Shown in pieces: positions 1 through 8,406 of a stretch of 64,000 nt of DNA. Numbering within the stretch: the first letter of the stretch is position 1; each line of letters starts with the position of its first letter. Below the pieces are notes generated by a model. That model was not told the DNA's origin. It saw nothing but the letters and a program-made list of their open reading frames with translations, and ran no database searches. The translations under genes were made by a program, and so were the position numbers. This DNA is from Bacillus_BA fengqiuensis (GTDB lineage: Bacteria > Bacillota > Bacilli > Bacillales > Bacillaceae_H): the NCBI GenBank assembly GCA_030813035.1, contig JAUSTV010000002.1, one strand, 5' to 3'.

Positions 1-1
1 G

Positions 2-1048
2 AAAAAGCAAATGGGACTTGTCGCGGAAGGTGATTTGACCGTAGAGGTAAAGGTGTCATCGAATGATGAAATCGGGGCATTGGCGATGTTCTTCAATAAC
101 ATGGTGAAGAACATGAGGGAATTGATTTTGGCCGTCGAAAAATCGGTCGAGTCCGTTCATATGTCTGTTGAGCATTTAAGCTCCGTGTCAGAAGAGGCGA
201 CCGCTTCGAGTGAAGAAATTGGCCGCGCCATCGGCGAAATTGCGCAGGGGACGACACAGCAGGCGTCAGATGCAGATGTGACCAACCATAAAACAATCGT
301 GTTGTCAGAACAAATTGCCCATGCGCTGGAACAAAACCAAGAATTGCATCAATTATCGGGAGTAGTGACGGCAGCAAGCGAGACAGGGCTTTCGCAAATG
401 CATTCGCTTCGTTCGCATACAAATGAAACACTCACGGTCATTGACCAAGTGAACGAAGTGATGCTTTCTCTAACGGAAAAGATGAAAAATATCGAAAGCA
501 TCGTGCATACGATCGATAACATTTCGGACCAAACGAATTTGTTGGCGCTGAATGCGAGCATCGAGGCGGCAAGAGCCGGGGATGTCGGAAAAGGGTTTGC
601 GGTCGTTGCGGGCGAAGTGCGTAAGCTGGCAGAGCAGTCCGCACGTGCAACAAGTGAAATCAATGATATGATTCAAAGCATTCAAAAGGAAACGAACAAG
701 GCTGCAGATGAAATGAAACGAACAACAGAGCTTTCAATGAAGCAAGGCGAGGTTGTGTCCGATACAGAATCGGCGTTTCAGCGAATTGAATCGAATGTGG
801 CAAAAATGGTCGCCTCCATTCGTGACGCGAATGAGAGCATGCATGAAATGGATCATTTAAAAACAGAAGTGGCGGCAGCGGTAGAAAGCATTGCGGCGAT
901 TGCCCAGCAATCTGCTGCAGGGGCTGAAGAAATCACCGCTTCGGCAGAAGAGCAAGTGCGGGCAGTGAGTTCGCTGTCTCATTCGGCAGAGGAACTTCTG
1001 GAGTTAAGCGAGCAATTAGCTGGTATTATTCATCGTTTCAAATTATAA
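2..1048 (+). CDS. Methyl-accepting chemotaxis protein, C-terminal part (5' truncated)
   Basis: The reading frame is open from base 2, so the N-terminal sensor and membrane segments lie outside the window; 348 codons remain. The visible part begins with the end of a HAMP domain (GDLTVEV..DEIGALA) and continues as the long antiparallel coiled coil of a chemotaxis receptor. The hairpin tip that contacts CheA and CheW is recognisable as NLLALNASIEAARAG followed by GKGFAVVAGEVRKLAEQS. The receptor would pass ligand occupancy to the CheA kinase at the cell pole. Ligand specificity cannot be read because the sensing domain is missing. The stop codon lies inside the 5' arm of a strong terminator hairpin. 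Confidence 0.93.
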   Translation, partial: KKQMGLVAEGDLTVEVKVSSNDEIGALAMFFNNMVKNMRELILAVEKSVESVHMSVEHLSSVSEEATASSEEIGRAIGEIAQGTTQQASDADVTNHKTIVLSEQIAHALEQNQELHQLSGVVTAASETGLSQMHSLRSHTNETLTVIDQVNEVMLSLTEKMKNIESIVHTIDNISDQTNLLALNASIEAARAGDVGKGFAVVAGEVRKLAEQSARATSEINDMIQSIQKETNKAADEMKRTTELSMKQGEVVSDTESAFQRIESNVAKMVASIRDANESMHEMDHLKTEVAAAVESIAAIAQQSAAGAEEITASAEEQVRAVSSLSHSAEELLELSEQLAGIIHRFKL

Positions 1049-1095
1049 TAAAAGCCCTCTCCCTATTGTGTGGGAGAGGGCTTTTATTATAATTT
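1040..1095 (+). terminator. Terminator with 24-bp perfect stem containing the MCP stop codon
   Basis: Arms 1040-1063 and 1072-1095 are exact reverse complements, with an 8-nt loop. The core is GCCCTCTCCC/GGGAGAGGGC flanked by A-rich and T-rich arms, giving a U-run. The stop codon (1046-1048) is within the stem. Confidence 0.9.
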
Positions 1096-1193
1096 GAAAG
1101 AATATTGTCAAAAAATTTACATAATTTTTTGATTCTATTTTACGAAAAATGTGGTATCTTATACAACAAGAAGAAAAGAAAGGGGCGTTTTGC

Positions 1194-1283
1194 ATGGAAG
1201 TGTCCATCGATCACGGAAATGAGATAAACAGCAAAGAGCTCATCGATCAAGTACTGGATTTTTTAGAAGAGCAAACGATATAA
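1194..1283 (+). CDS. Small hypothetical protein (29 aa)
   Basis: An ATG preceded by AAAGGGGCG at good spacing opens a 29-residue acidic reading frame (MEVSIDHGNEINSKELIDQV..EEQTI). It ends directly before a two-hairpin terminator, as expected for a short transcription unit. I do not recognise a family. The C-terminal half could form an amphipathic helix. It may be a real micro-protein or the end of a decayed gene. The clean ribosome binding site and following terminator favour expression, but there is no homology support. Confidence 0.4.
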   Translation: MEVSIDHGNEINSKELIDQVLDFLEEQTI

Positions 1284-1382
1284 AGAGGATGATTTAAAAG
1301 GATCAACCCTTTTAAGTCATTCTCTCGAAAGGACCCGTCACAAAATCTTTGATTTTACTGGATTTTCGTGACGGGTCCTTTC
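1284..1382 (+). repeat. Composite two-hairpin repeat, copy A
   Basis: Hairpin 1 (1284-1325) pairs AGAGGATGATTTAAAAGG with CCTTTTAAGTCATTCTCT (two G-U pairs). Hairpin 2 (1327-1382) pairs GAAAGGACCCGTCAC with GTGACGGGTCCTTTC, followed by AGTAAAAAATC. The same pair recurs at 16546, 25281 (hairpin 1 only), 35093, 45636 and 61740. It probably ends the small ORF transcript. The rest of 1383-1499 shows nothing recognisable. Confidence 0.75.
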
Positions 1383-1499
1383 AGTAAAAAATCATTTTTG
1401 TGACCTGTTTAGGGTATTGATAAAATGTCTGTCCAATCAAAATACATGGACGGACAAATGAAGCTATGGTGATGGATGCCGTGTTTTAGGCTTCATTCC

Positions 1500-2687
1500 T
1501 TATGGCTGTGCAGCTTCCGCTGCTTTATAAGAATCTCTGTCGGCCTTTCGGTATCCTTGCAGAAGCAAGAAAGCGATCAAAGACAGCATGCTGCCGATGA
1601 GAAAGGGAAGAGAGCTGTTTAGGCTGAAAGCGAGTGCTCCAAGTACAGGGCCGAAAATGCGGCCGAGGCTGTCCATGGAAGAGCTGATGCCGGAAGCTGC
1701 CCCGTATCCGACTTTGGTTTTCATCGTAATGAGCGACAGCACGCACGGACGAATCAAGGCGTTTCCTGCCGTTAAGACGGACAAGAAGATGGTGGCATTC
1801 ACCACGTTGGATGAAAATAACAGTAAAATGAAGCCGATGACGGACGTAAAGACGCCTACGGCGATGAGCGTTTTTTCGTTTCCTTTCTTAAAACGCTGCA
1901 GAACGCCTCCTTGAATGATGGCTTGCGTTAAGCCGCTTGCCATAAACATCCATCCGATGGTTGCCGGGGTGGCGTTGATTCTTTCTATTTGGAAAAATTG
2001 AAAGGTTGCTTCCATGCCTGCCAATGTAAACGTGCCGAGAAAAGCGAGCATATATAAATACTTGACGGAGCCTTGGAAATCGGTTTTGAATAATTGCCAT
2101 TGATTTTGCTTTTCCGATGGCTGCTGCCGTTTTTCCGCAGAGAGGGACTCCGGTAAAACAAGGAATGCGAACAAGGTCATGATCATCGCTAAAATTCCCG
2201 ATACGATAAACGGGAAGAATAAGTTGACCGTTGATAATAAGCCGCCGAGGGCAGGACCGAAAATAAACCCGAGACCAATCGTCATCCCAAGCAATCCCAT
2301 GGCTTTTGTTCGATTGTCTTCCGTTGTGATGTCCGATGCATAAGCGAATGCACAAGGGATGACAGCTCCAGAGAACAAACCGCCCAGGATGCGTGATGCA
2401 TACATGAGAATAAGCGAATTTTCCGCAGAAGCGAAAACAAAGAAGCTGGCGCTAAACCCGATGAGCCCTATAAGAAGCACGGGGCGGCGTCCTTTTCGGT
2501 CTGATAGATTTCCCCAAAGAGGGGCCGTAATGAATGACCCAATGGAATAAACAGCCATTAAAAAGCCCAGGTTGACACTGCTGGCATCGGTGGCGCGGAT
2601 GACTTCCGGAACAATCGGGATGATGATTCCAAAGCCGACAAATACCATAAATAAAATGAACATTAATGTAAAGATTTGTTTCTTCAT
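1500..2687 (-). CDS. MFS drug-efflux-type transporter (DHA1 family)
   Basis: A 395-residue protein with the 12 hydrophobic segments of a major facilitator superfamily antiporter. The MFS signature between helices 2 and 3 is clear (GNLSDRKGRRPVLLIG, about residues 59-74). Motif C typical of 12-TM drug:H+ antiporters is present in helix 5 (GLGFIFGPALGG). It resembles Bacillus Bmr/NorA/TetA-like exporters, so proton-driven efflux of a small molecule across the cytoplasmic membrane is likely; the substrate is unknown. It stands alone with no adjacent regulator. The start ATG at 2687 follows TAGAAGGTGAC. Confidence 0.85.
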   Translation of the reverse strand: MKKQIFTLMFILFMVFVGFGIIIPIVPEVIRATDASSVNLGFLMAVYSIGSFITAPLWGNLSDRKGRRPVLLIGLIGFSASFFVFASAENSLILMYASRILGGLFSGAVIPCAFAYASDITTEDNRTKAMGLLGMTIGLGFIFGPALGGLLSTVNLFFPFIVSGILAMIMTLFAFLVLPESLSAEKRQQPSEKQNQWQLFKTDFQGSVKYLYMLAFLGTFTLAGMEATFQFFQIERINATPATIGWMFMASGLTQAIIQGGVLQRFKKGNEKTLIAVGVFTSVIGFILLLFSSNVVNATIFLSVLTAGNALIRPCVLSLITMKTKVGYGAASGISSSMDSLGRIFGPVLGALAFSLNSSLPFLIGSMLSLIAFLLLQGYRKADRDSYKAAEAAQP

Positions 2688-2829
2688 ATGTCACCTTCTA
2701 CCTTTACTACAGTATTCCTTTTAAGAACAGGATTTTCTATTTTTCATATGTACAAGTATATCAAATCATATTCGTTTAAGCAGGTATTCCTTTTAATGAT
2801 GGAGAGATTTCGTCGCAAAATCTTTCCAT

Positions 2830-2877
2830 CACTAAAAAACGTGCTCTCCTTGTCTAAGGAGAGCACGTTTTTTAGTG
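2830..2877 (-). terminator. Terminator of the purine permease gene, 22-bp perfect stem
   Basis: Arms 2830-2851 and 2856-2877 are perfectly complementary with a 4-nt loop. The stop codon of the permease (2872-2874) is inside the arm. T-rich flanks on both strands suggest bidirectional activity. Confidence 0.85.
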
Positions 2878-4173
2878 TGGTAAAAAGGCTAACTGGTATA
2901 AGAACAATACGGCAAACAGATATAAAAGAGGGTCGACTTCTTTTGCTTTGCCTTTTACGACTTTCATTAATGGATAAGCGATGAAGCCTAACGCAATACC
3001 TGTTGCAATACTTGATGTCAGCGGCATGCTTAAGATGACTAGAAATGCGGGAAACGCTTCATCCAGCTCTGACCAGTCAATCTCCGAAACGGCACCCATC
3101 ATTAGGCTCCCGACAATAATAAGCGCTGGAGCCGTAATGGCAGAAATGCCGGATACCGCTCCGACCAATGGACCGAAGAAAGCGGCAATGACGAATAGGA
3201 TAGCGACTGTCAGCCCCGTTAATCCTGTACGACCGCCTGCAGCTACACCGGCAGAAGATTCAATATAAGCAGATGTAGGACTTGTCCCGAACATTGCTCC
3301 GATGGACGTACCGAATGAATCAGCCAGTAATGCCTGACGGACACGCGGCATCGTTTTTCCCTTCATTAATCCAGCCTGTTGGGCCACTCCAATCATGGTT
3401 CCGGTTGTATCAAAAATGGTGACTAATAAGAAAGAAAAAACAACGGCATATAAGCTGTGCTGAATCACATCGCCAAAAGCTGCAATCGGGTTGGCAATCA
3501 GTAACCCTTCAGGAAGATGAGGCATAGCCACAAACCCTTCTTTAAACGAAAGTGCTCCAGTGAAGTAAGCGATAATCCCTGTCACAATCATTCCGAAGAA
3601 CAATGCTCCGTTTACGCCGAGCACCATTAAGACGAGCGTGACGGCAAGGCCGATCAAGGCTAGCACCACAGAAGGAGAGTGAAGGTCACCCAATGCGACC
3701 AAGTTTTTCGGATGATCCGTGATGATGCCTGTTAAGCGAAGGCCGATGAAAGCGATAAACAGTCCGATTCCGGCTGTGATTCCGTGCTTTAAGTTGCCGG
3801 GAATCGCTTCAATCAATTTTTCGCGAAATGGTGTTAGCGATAAGATCACAAAAATTAAACCGGCTATAAATACGGCAGCAAAGGCCGTGCGATAATCAAT
3901 ACCGCCATGGGAGCCGACTACCGAATAGGCGAAGTAAGCGTTCATGCCCATTCCAGGGGCAATGGCAATCGGATAATTGGCTCCAAGCGCCATCCATAAC
4001 GTTCCGACGATGGACGCGATAATCGTTGCCGTAAACACTTGCTCGAACGGTACGCCTGCATCGGATAAGATGATTGGATTGACGATAACAATGTATACCA
4101 TCGTTAAAAACGTTGTGATTCCGGCCAATATTTCAGTTTTTACATTCGTGTTGTACTCTTTAAGTTTAAACAT
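2872..4173 (-). CDS. pbuG: Guanine/hypoxanthine permease, AzgA family (PbuG/PbuO-like)
   Basis: 433 residues with the NCS2/AzgA pattern: N-terminal FKLKEYNTNVKTEILAGITTFLTMVYIV, the APGMGMNAYFAY motif (about residues 73-84) and the later TSPTSAYIESSAGVAAGGRTG segment. Members are H+-coupled purine-base symporters in the cytoplasmic membrane feeding purine salvage. B. subtilis has two close paralogues (PbuG, PbuO), so the exact name is uncertain. No purine riboswitch is present upstream, but there is a good SigA promoter and one PurBox-like sequence in the leader. Confidence 0.85.
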   Translation of the reverse strand: MFKLKEYNTNVKTEILAGITTFLTMVYIVIVNPIILSDAGVPFEQVFTATIIASIVGTLWMALGANYPIAIAPGMGMNAYFAYSVVGSHGGIDYRTAFAAVFIAGLIFVILSLTPFREKLIEAIPGNLKHGITAGIGLFIAFIGLRLTGIITDHPKNLVALGDLHSPSVVLALIGLAVTLVLMVLGVNGALFFGMIVTGIIAYFTGALSFKEGFVAMPHLPEGLLIANPIAAFGDVIQHSLYAVVFSFLLVTIFDTTGTMIGVAQQAGLMKGKTMPRVRQALLADSFGTSIGAMFGTSPTSAYIESSAGVAAGGRTGLTGLTVAILFVIAAFFGPLVGAVSGISAITAPALIIVGSLMMGAVSEIDWSELDEAFPAFLVILSMPLTSSIATGIALGFIAYPLMKVVKGKAKEVDPLLYLFAVLFLYQLAFLPH

Positions 4174-4185
4174 AATTCCCTCCGA

Positions 4186-4198
4186 ATAACGAACATTT
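4186..4198. promoter_or_regulatory. PurBox-like sequence in the purine permease leader
   Basis: ATAACGAACATTT matches the PurR box pattern AWWWCGAACWWT. It lies between the predicted start of transcription and the start codon. A second, weaker, inverted match (AAACCGAACGTT on the minus strand, about 4300) lies about 100 bp away. PurR normally uses paired boxes 16-17 bp apart, so this is tentative. Confidence 0.35.
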
Positions 4199-4212
4199 CA
4201 AAAGCCTTTACT

Positions 4213-4241
4213 ATAATATTTGCATTTTCGAGGAATTGCAA
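4213..4241 (-). promoter_or_regulatory. SigA-type promoter of the purine permease
   Basis: On the minus strand TTGCAA (-35) is separated by 17 bp from TATTAT (-10), about 40 bp upstream of the start codon. Confidence 0.55.
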
Positions 4242-4426
4242 GAAGAATCTTCACTTTTTATTAGAAAATATAAGCAAATTTAAAAAAACTTTTAAAAAAC
4301 GTTCGGTTTTTGAATGGTTTTTAAAAGTTTTCAAAAGAAAATAATCGTCTTTAAAAGCAATGCTATTCTTTTTATTAGTATCTCTTACTTATCCTCTCCT
4401 ATTAGGATATTTTCGCTAAAGAAAGA

Positions 4427-4468
4427 TTTTTTCTGAGGCCTCCCCATTTGGGGAGGCCTCAGAAAAAA
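4427..4468. terminator. Orphan 19-bp hairpin terminator in a divergent intergenic region
   Basis: TTTTTTCTGAGGCCTCCCC pairs perfectly with 4450-4468 around an ATTT loop and has T/A runs on both strands. It lies between two divergently transcribed genes, so it ends neither of them. It could end an unseen small transcript or attenuate the racA-like gene. The rest of 4242-4552 is AT-rich without recognisable genes. Confidence 0.7.
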
Positions 4469-4561
4469 TGTTGAATGAAGACTAGTTTTGTCGTGTGTGA
4501 AGGAGTCTGCCCTTTTTTCTAGAAGTGTGACAATATAGAATTCGAGGATGGAGTGAGAAAA

Positions 4562-5062
4562 ATGATGAAAACAAGCGATGTAGCGAAAGAGCTTGGTATC
4601 AATCCGAAAACGGTATTAAAATGGGTTAAACAGCACGACATTCCTTGTGAAAAGAATGAACTTGGCCATTTTGAATTTACGGATCAACATCTCGAGCAGC
4701 TGAAGCAAGTGCAATCAAACTCACCATCACAGCGTGTAGCGCCAACAACGTCCAAACGAGAGGGGATTGTTTCTCTTTCTATAGAAGAAACAGAAAAATG
4801 GCAGGAGATGCAAAAGCAAATCGATCAGCTGTTAATGCGTCTGATGGAAAATGAGCGGCGAATCGAAGAAAAAGCGGGAGAAGTCGTCACGTTTCAAATA
4901 TTAGAGCACCGTTCAGAGATTGATGACCTTCAAAAGAAAGTTGAAAAACTGGAAGCGCGCATTCAAGAACTGGAAGAGAAAAAGCAACTCGAATCTTCAT
5001 TATCCAATCTTCAAGAAAAACGTACTCCGAAATGGAAAGCCTTCCTCACGAATCTCCTCTAA
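4562..5062 (+). CDS. racA: MerR-type HTH and coiled-coil protein, RacA-like
   Basis: 166 residues. The N-terminus (TSDVAKELGINPKTVLKWVKQHDIPCEKNELG) is a MerR-like helix-turn-helix of the RacA type. A glutamate/lysine-rich coiled coil follows (about residues 75-150), then a short basic hydrophobic tail (KWKAFLTNLL). RacA of B. subtilis (about 184 aa) bridges origin-proximal DNA to the cell pole through DivIVA during sporulation; that role is inferred. The frame can open at GTG 4553, but ATG 4562 is better spaced from GGAG. It could instead be another chromosome-binding MerR-like coiled-coil protein. Confidence 0.55.
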   Translation: MMKTSDVAKELGINPKTVLKWVKQHDIPCEKNELGHFEFTDQHLEQLKQVQSNSPSQRVAPTTSKREGIVSLSIEETEKWQEMQKQIDQLLMRLMENERRIEEKAGEVVTFQILEHRSEIDDLQKKVEKLEARIQELEEKKQLESSLSNLQEKRTPKWKAFLTNLL

Positions 5063-5086
5063 AAAACGCCTGATCAGGCGTTTTTT
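5061..5086 (+). terminator. Terminator after the racA-like gene
   Basis: AAAAAACGCCTGA/TCAGGCGTTTTTT perfect inverted repeat directly after the stop codon. Confidence 0.85.
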
Positions 5087-5148
5087 CATTGTTTTTTAAG
5101 CTATAATGCGGATTTTTCCCTTGCTGCTGCATTCATTAGAATGGCTAG

Positions 5149-5202
5149 TAAAAAAGAGCGCTGAATACTCTCAATCGATGAGTATTCAGCGCCTCTTTTA
5201 TT
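5149..5202. terminator. Second hairpin between the racA-like gene and hemAT
   Basis: CGCTGAATACTC pairs with GAGTATTCAGCG, extended by AAAAGAG/CTCTTTT with one bulged base and followed by a T-run. No gene ends here, so it is either a backup terminator or the end of an unseen transcript. Confidence 0.55.
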
Positions 5203-5349
5203 ATATGCTCTAAAAGCTCCATTCGTTTGCAAAGTATTGAATTCATATGTAGTACAAATGTCATTGTTGCATCTAGTCAAAAGTGGAAAAGGTGATATGA
5301 TAGAAAGTAGGCTAATATTTCGCATTTTTATAAATTTGGGGTGAACATA

Positions 5350-6645
5350 ATGGTTTTTTTCAGAAAGAAGGAGAAAGACACGACGGAAGAATGGCAGCAG
5401 CATGTGAAGGGCATGCATGTTCGGATACAACTGTCGAGTGAAGAAGCGAAGAGACAGCTAAAGATGATTTCGCTGACAGAACAGGATTTGAAAGTGACGG
5501 CGGCTTTGAAGTCTTTTGTCCAGCAAGATCTTGACGCAGTCGCCCGCCGTTTTTATGAGGGATTGAAGAGCGAGCCGTCCTTGTTCGAAATTATTGAAAA
5601 GCACAGCAGCATCGATCGCCTGCAAAAGACGCTTCGTATACATATTGAAGAAATGTTCAATGGAGTCATTGATGACGAGTATTTAATGAAAAGAAAGCGG
5701 ATTGCTCAAATGCATGTGAAAATCGGGCTTAAACCGAAATGGTATGTACTCGCGTTCCAAAATTTATTTTACTCGATTGTCCAAATCATTGGCCAGCATT
5801 CTCTTAGTAAAGAAGATACGATTCAGGCAATCAGTTCTATGTCAAAAGTCATGAATTTTGAAGAGCAGGTGGTATTGGACGAATACCGCCATTTATATGA
5901 AAGCATTCATGATGAGGCGGAAGACAAATACCGAAAACTGCTTGAACAAATTAGCGAAAACGCTTATCAGTTGGCGGTGGTTTCCGAGCAAACGAATCAA
6001 TTCATGGAAGAAATCAATGCTCAAGCCCAAGAAGTCGTCTCGTTTGCCACAAGCCGTACGGAAGTGGCCAGCGCGGTGGAAGAAGAAGCCGAAACGGGCA
6101 AAAATGATCTGGATGAGCAGCAGGGATTAATGAATCATATTCAGCAAAGTATGCAAGATATTTCGGCTAAAATGAAAATGCTCGATCAAACGTCCAATGA
6201 AATTTATAAAATTTCCGCTATCGTCACATCAATTGCCGATCAAACGAATTTACTTGCCTTAAATGCGGCCATCGAGTCTGCGCGTGCAGGAGAGCACGGA
6301 CGGGGATTTGCGGTTGTGGCGGATGAAGTAAGAAAGTTGGCTGAAGAAACGAAAACATCCGTATCGGGTGTTAGTACACTCATTCAAGAAATTCATCAGC
6401 AAATCGACCATATTTCGGAGTCCGTCTTGCAAGTGACGGATTTAACCGTGAAGGGAAGCTCCCAGATGGAGCAAATGAGTTCGTTCTTCAGCAGTGTAAT
6501 TGAGCTCGTCAAAGAAAACAAACAGCAGACCTATAAGACAAAGCAAGAACTCGATTCCATTTCCCGCGTGATTGACGAGGCGACCCGAACCATCCATACG
6601 GTCGCCCAAACAGCGGACGAATTGAGAATGCTCTCGCAATCATAA
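5350..6645 (+). CDS. hemAT: Heme-based aerotactic transducer HemAT (globin-coupled sensor)
   Basis: 431 residues, cytoplasmic, with no membrane segment. Residues about 20-180 form a sensor globin (LKSFVQQDLDAVARRFYEGL and RKRIAQMHVKIGLKPKWY). H122 in the MHVKIG motif is the expected proximal heme ligand, equivalent to H123 of B. subtilis HemAT. The C-terminal half is a methyl-accepting signalling domain (NLLALNAAIESARAGEHGRGFAVVADEVRKLAEE). It senses O2 and controls CheA for aerotaxis. ATG 5350 is preferred over GTG 5341 because GGGGTGAA fits its spacing. The gene is monocistronic. Confidence 0.93.
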   Translation: MVFFRKKEKDTTEEWQQHVKGMHVRIQLSSEEAKRQLKMISLTEQDLKVTAALKSFVQQDLDAVARRFYEGLKSEPSLFEIIEKHSSIDRLQKTLRIHIEEMFNGVIDDEYLMKRKRIAQMHVKIGLKPKWYVLAFQNLFYSIVQIIGQHSLSKEDTIQAISSMSKVMNFEEQVVLDEYRHLYESIHDEAEDKYRKLLEQISENAYQLAVVSEQTNQFMEEINAQAQEVVSFATSRTEVASAVEEEAETGKNDLDEQQGLMNHIQQSMQDISAKMKMLDQTSNEIYKISAIVTSIADQTNLLALNAAIESARAGEHGRGFAVVADEVRKLAEETKTSVSGVSTLIQEIHQQIDHISESVLQVTDLTVKGSSQMEQMSSFFSSVIELVKENKQQTYKTKQELDSISRVIDEATRTIHTVAQTADELRMLSQS

Positions 6646-6660
6646 GTATGTAGATCGATT

Positions 6661-6705
6661 TAGAAAATTGGACATGGCCAAAGAACGGCCATGTCCAATT
6701 TTCTA
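6661..6705 (+). terminator. Hairpin after hemAT
   Basis: TAGAAAATTGGACATGGCC (6661-6679) pairs exactly with 6687-6705. The T-run after the stem is weak. Confidence 0.7.
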
Positions 6706-6709
6706 GACC

Positions 6710-6928
6710 TAAGTGGCTGTCACCCCCCCTTGCGGGGGTGGCGCCATCCGTATAGGTAAACCTTTGAGGGCGGATTCGAGTTGTCTGGATAACCGATTGT
6801 GAATACTTCGTAATGGAATGAAGAGGTGCCGAGTTATTAAGTGGAATGTCTATAGATGAATCAGAAGGTAAGAAGCCGCCGGAGCTTGAAGCGCATGGAT
6901 GTGCAAATGAAGCCGTGGTGATTGACAT
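6710..6928. other. Unassigned hairpin-rich intergenic block
   Basis: No coding frame with a convincing start is present. The block opens with a GC-rich hairpin (GTCACCCCC..GGGGGTGGC, 6719-6741) followed by CGCC..AGGTAAACCT..GGCG (6742-6771) and GAAGCCGCC..GAAGCCGTGG near the end. Its base composition differs from neighbouring AT-rich intergenic DNA. It may encode a structured RNA or be the relic of a mobile element's 3' end; neither can be decided here. Confidence 0.35.
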
Positions 6929-7100
6929 CGCGTTCTTAGTCGGCCTTCGTTAATGGGGTCGCCTTAGCTTTTCTTATTGTCCAGCTGCGGCTCCTAGCTC
7001 GTTGTGGAAAAGAAGATTGTCCTCATAAGGCAAAAAACGCCTTCTGGGCCAATCCCTTTTTCCTTCACGAGCTGAACAGTCGCCTTAGCTTTTCTTATAA
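6929..7100. repeat. Interspersed repeat of the GCTTTTCTT-bounded family, copy 1
   Basis: It contains TTAGTCGGCCTTCGTTAAT, GCTTTTCTTATTGTCCAGCT, GGCTCCTAGCTCG and CATAAGGCAAAAAACGCCTT, and ends with GCTTTTCTTAT. The segments match, in the same order on the opposite strand, the repeat at 14870-15060, and more loosely 32931-33147. It is non-coding. Confidence 0.7.
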
Positions 7101-7170
7101 TGCAGATTGTTTGGTAGAACGGTTGAACACACGTATAATAAGGACAAGTGCTAGTAGAGGAGGTTTTTCA

Positions 7171-8139
7171 ATGGGAGAAAATGAAAAGCAATATGAGTTG
7201 GCGACCTTTGCCGGCGGGTGCTTTTGGTGTATGGTGAAGCCGTTTGATGAACAGCCGGGTATTATAAAGGTCGTTTCCGGTTATACCGGAGGCCATACGG
7301 AAAATCCGACGTATGAAGAAGTTTGTTCCGATACGACGGGTCATTATGAAGCCGTGCAAATTACATTTGATCCGTCCGTTTTTCCATATGAACGTTTAGT
7401 GGAGCTGTATTGGCAGCAAATTGATCCGATCGATGAAGGAGGCCAATTTGCCGATCGCGGGGATTCTTATCGTACCGCCATTTTTTATCATACGGAAGAG
7501 CAAAAGCAGGTCGCCGAGCAGTCGAAGCGGAAGCTGGATGAGAGCGGACGTTTTTCCAAACCAATCGTTACGCCAATTTTACCGGCGGAACCGTTTTATG
7601 AAGCGGAAGACTATCACCAGCATTATTATAAAAAGAACCCGATTCGTTATCAGCTGTATCGTACAGGTTCAGGTCGCGAAAAGTTTTTAAAAGACCATTG
7701 GCCGAAGGCAGATAAACAAAAGCTCAAAGAAAAGCTTACTCCTATGCAATATGAGGTAACGCAAAATAACGGAACGGAGCCGCCGTTTCGCAATGAGTTT
7801 TGGAACCATAAAGAAGAGGGCATTTATGTGGATATCGTATCAGGCGAGCCCCTATTTAGCTCCTTTGATAAATTCGATTCTAGCTGTGGCTGGCCTTCCT
7901 TTACGAAACCTTTAAAAGAAGAGCAGGTTACTGAGCACACAGATGTCACCCATAACATGATCAGGACGGAAGTGCGCAGCAAGGAAGCCGATTCCCATCT
8001 TGGCCATGTTTTTGAAGATGGTCCTCATCCGACTGGTTTACGTTACTGCATCAATTCAGCCGCTCTCCGCTTTATTCCGAAGTCCGATCTTGAAAAAGAG
8101 GGATACGGTGAGTATAAGCGTTTGTTTGAACCTAAATAG
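7171..8139 (+). CDS. msrAB: Peptide methionine sulfoxide reductase MsrA-MsrB fusion
   Basis: 322 residues repairing both stereoisomers of oxidised methionine. Residues about 8-165 are MsrA with the catalytic GGCFWC motif (C17) and EDYHQHYY. Residues about 175-315 are MsrB with SSCGWPSF (resolving Cys) and RYCINSAALRF (catalytic Cys). The CxxC pairs that bind zinc in many MsrB proteins are absent. Here the two reductases are joined in one chain. ATG 7171 follows AGAGGAGG, so the in-frame upstream extension from 7111 is unlikely to be translated. The gene is monocistronic and ends in a double hairpin. Confidence 0.95.
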   Translation: MGENEKQYELATFAGGCFWCMVKPFDEQPGIIKVVSGYTGGHTENPTYEEVCSDTTGHYEAVQITFDPSVFPYERLVELYWQQIDPIDEGGQFADRGDSYRTAIFYHTEEQKQVAEQSKRKLDESGRFSKPIVTPILPAEPFYEAEDYHQHYYKKNPIRYQLYRTGSGREKFLKDHWPKADKQKLKEKLTPMQYEVTQNNGTEPPFRNEFWNHKEEGIYVDIVSGEPLFSSFDKFDSSCGWPSFTKPLKEEQVTEHTDVTHNMIRTEVRSKEADSHLGHVFEDGPHPTGLRYCINSAALRFIPKSDLEKEGYGEYKRLFEPK

Positions 8140-8207
8140 GCAAAAGGGAATGATTCCCTTTTGCCTATTTAGGTTGTCGAGAATCCTTTAGGATTCTCGA
8201 CAACCTA
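8131..8207 (+). terminator. Double hairpin terminator after msrAB
   Basis: Hairpin 1 (8131-8173) pairs CCTAAATAGGCAAAAGGGA with its exact complement and contains the stop codon. Hairpin 2 (8170-8207) pairs TAGGTTGTCGAGAATCC with GGATTCTCGACAACCTA. The hairpins share TAGG bases, so only one can form fully at a time. Confidence 0.8.
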
Positions 8208-8406
8208 AACCGTTTCTTGTAAAAATGATGAAATGGAGAAAAACCTCTCTAATATCGTCTTTCATCCCTCCTTTTTGGTGGAATGGAAGGCGATTTTTTC
8301 TAAGTCATGAGAGTTTGCGTGAAAACCGTGTTAGCCAAAAATGAAGGAATAAATAAGCAGTATTTCAAAAACAATAGTAAAAAAGACAAACAAAGGAAGA
8401 TCTATA

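Noticed and set aside
1588..2550. Plus-strand frames opposite the MFS transporter
   Set aside because: Shadows of the real minus-strand gene: no ribosome binding sites and no family-like sequence.
4174..4300. Purine riboswitch upstream of the PbuG-like gene
   Set aside because: The conserved purine aptamer blocks are not present on the minus strand; only a promoter and a PurBox-like site were found.
6509..6928. 139-aa minus-strand frame over the end of hemAT
   Set aside because: It runs antisense through hemAT and its terminator hairpin; composition looks like a shadow frame.
8330..8406. SigG promoter for the gerA-family operon
   Set aside because: GAATA near 8347 and CAATAGTA near 8369 are present, but spacing (20 bp) and the -10 match are too poor to report as a feature.
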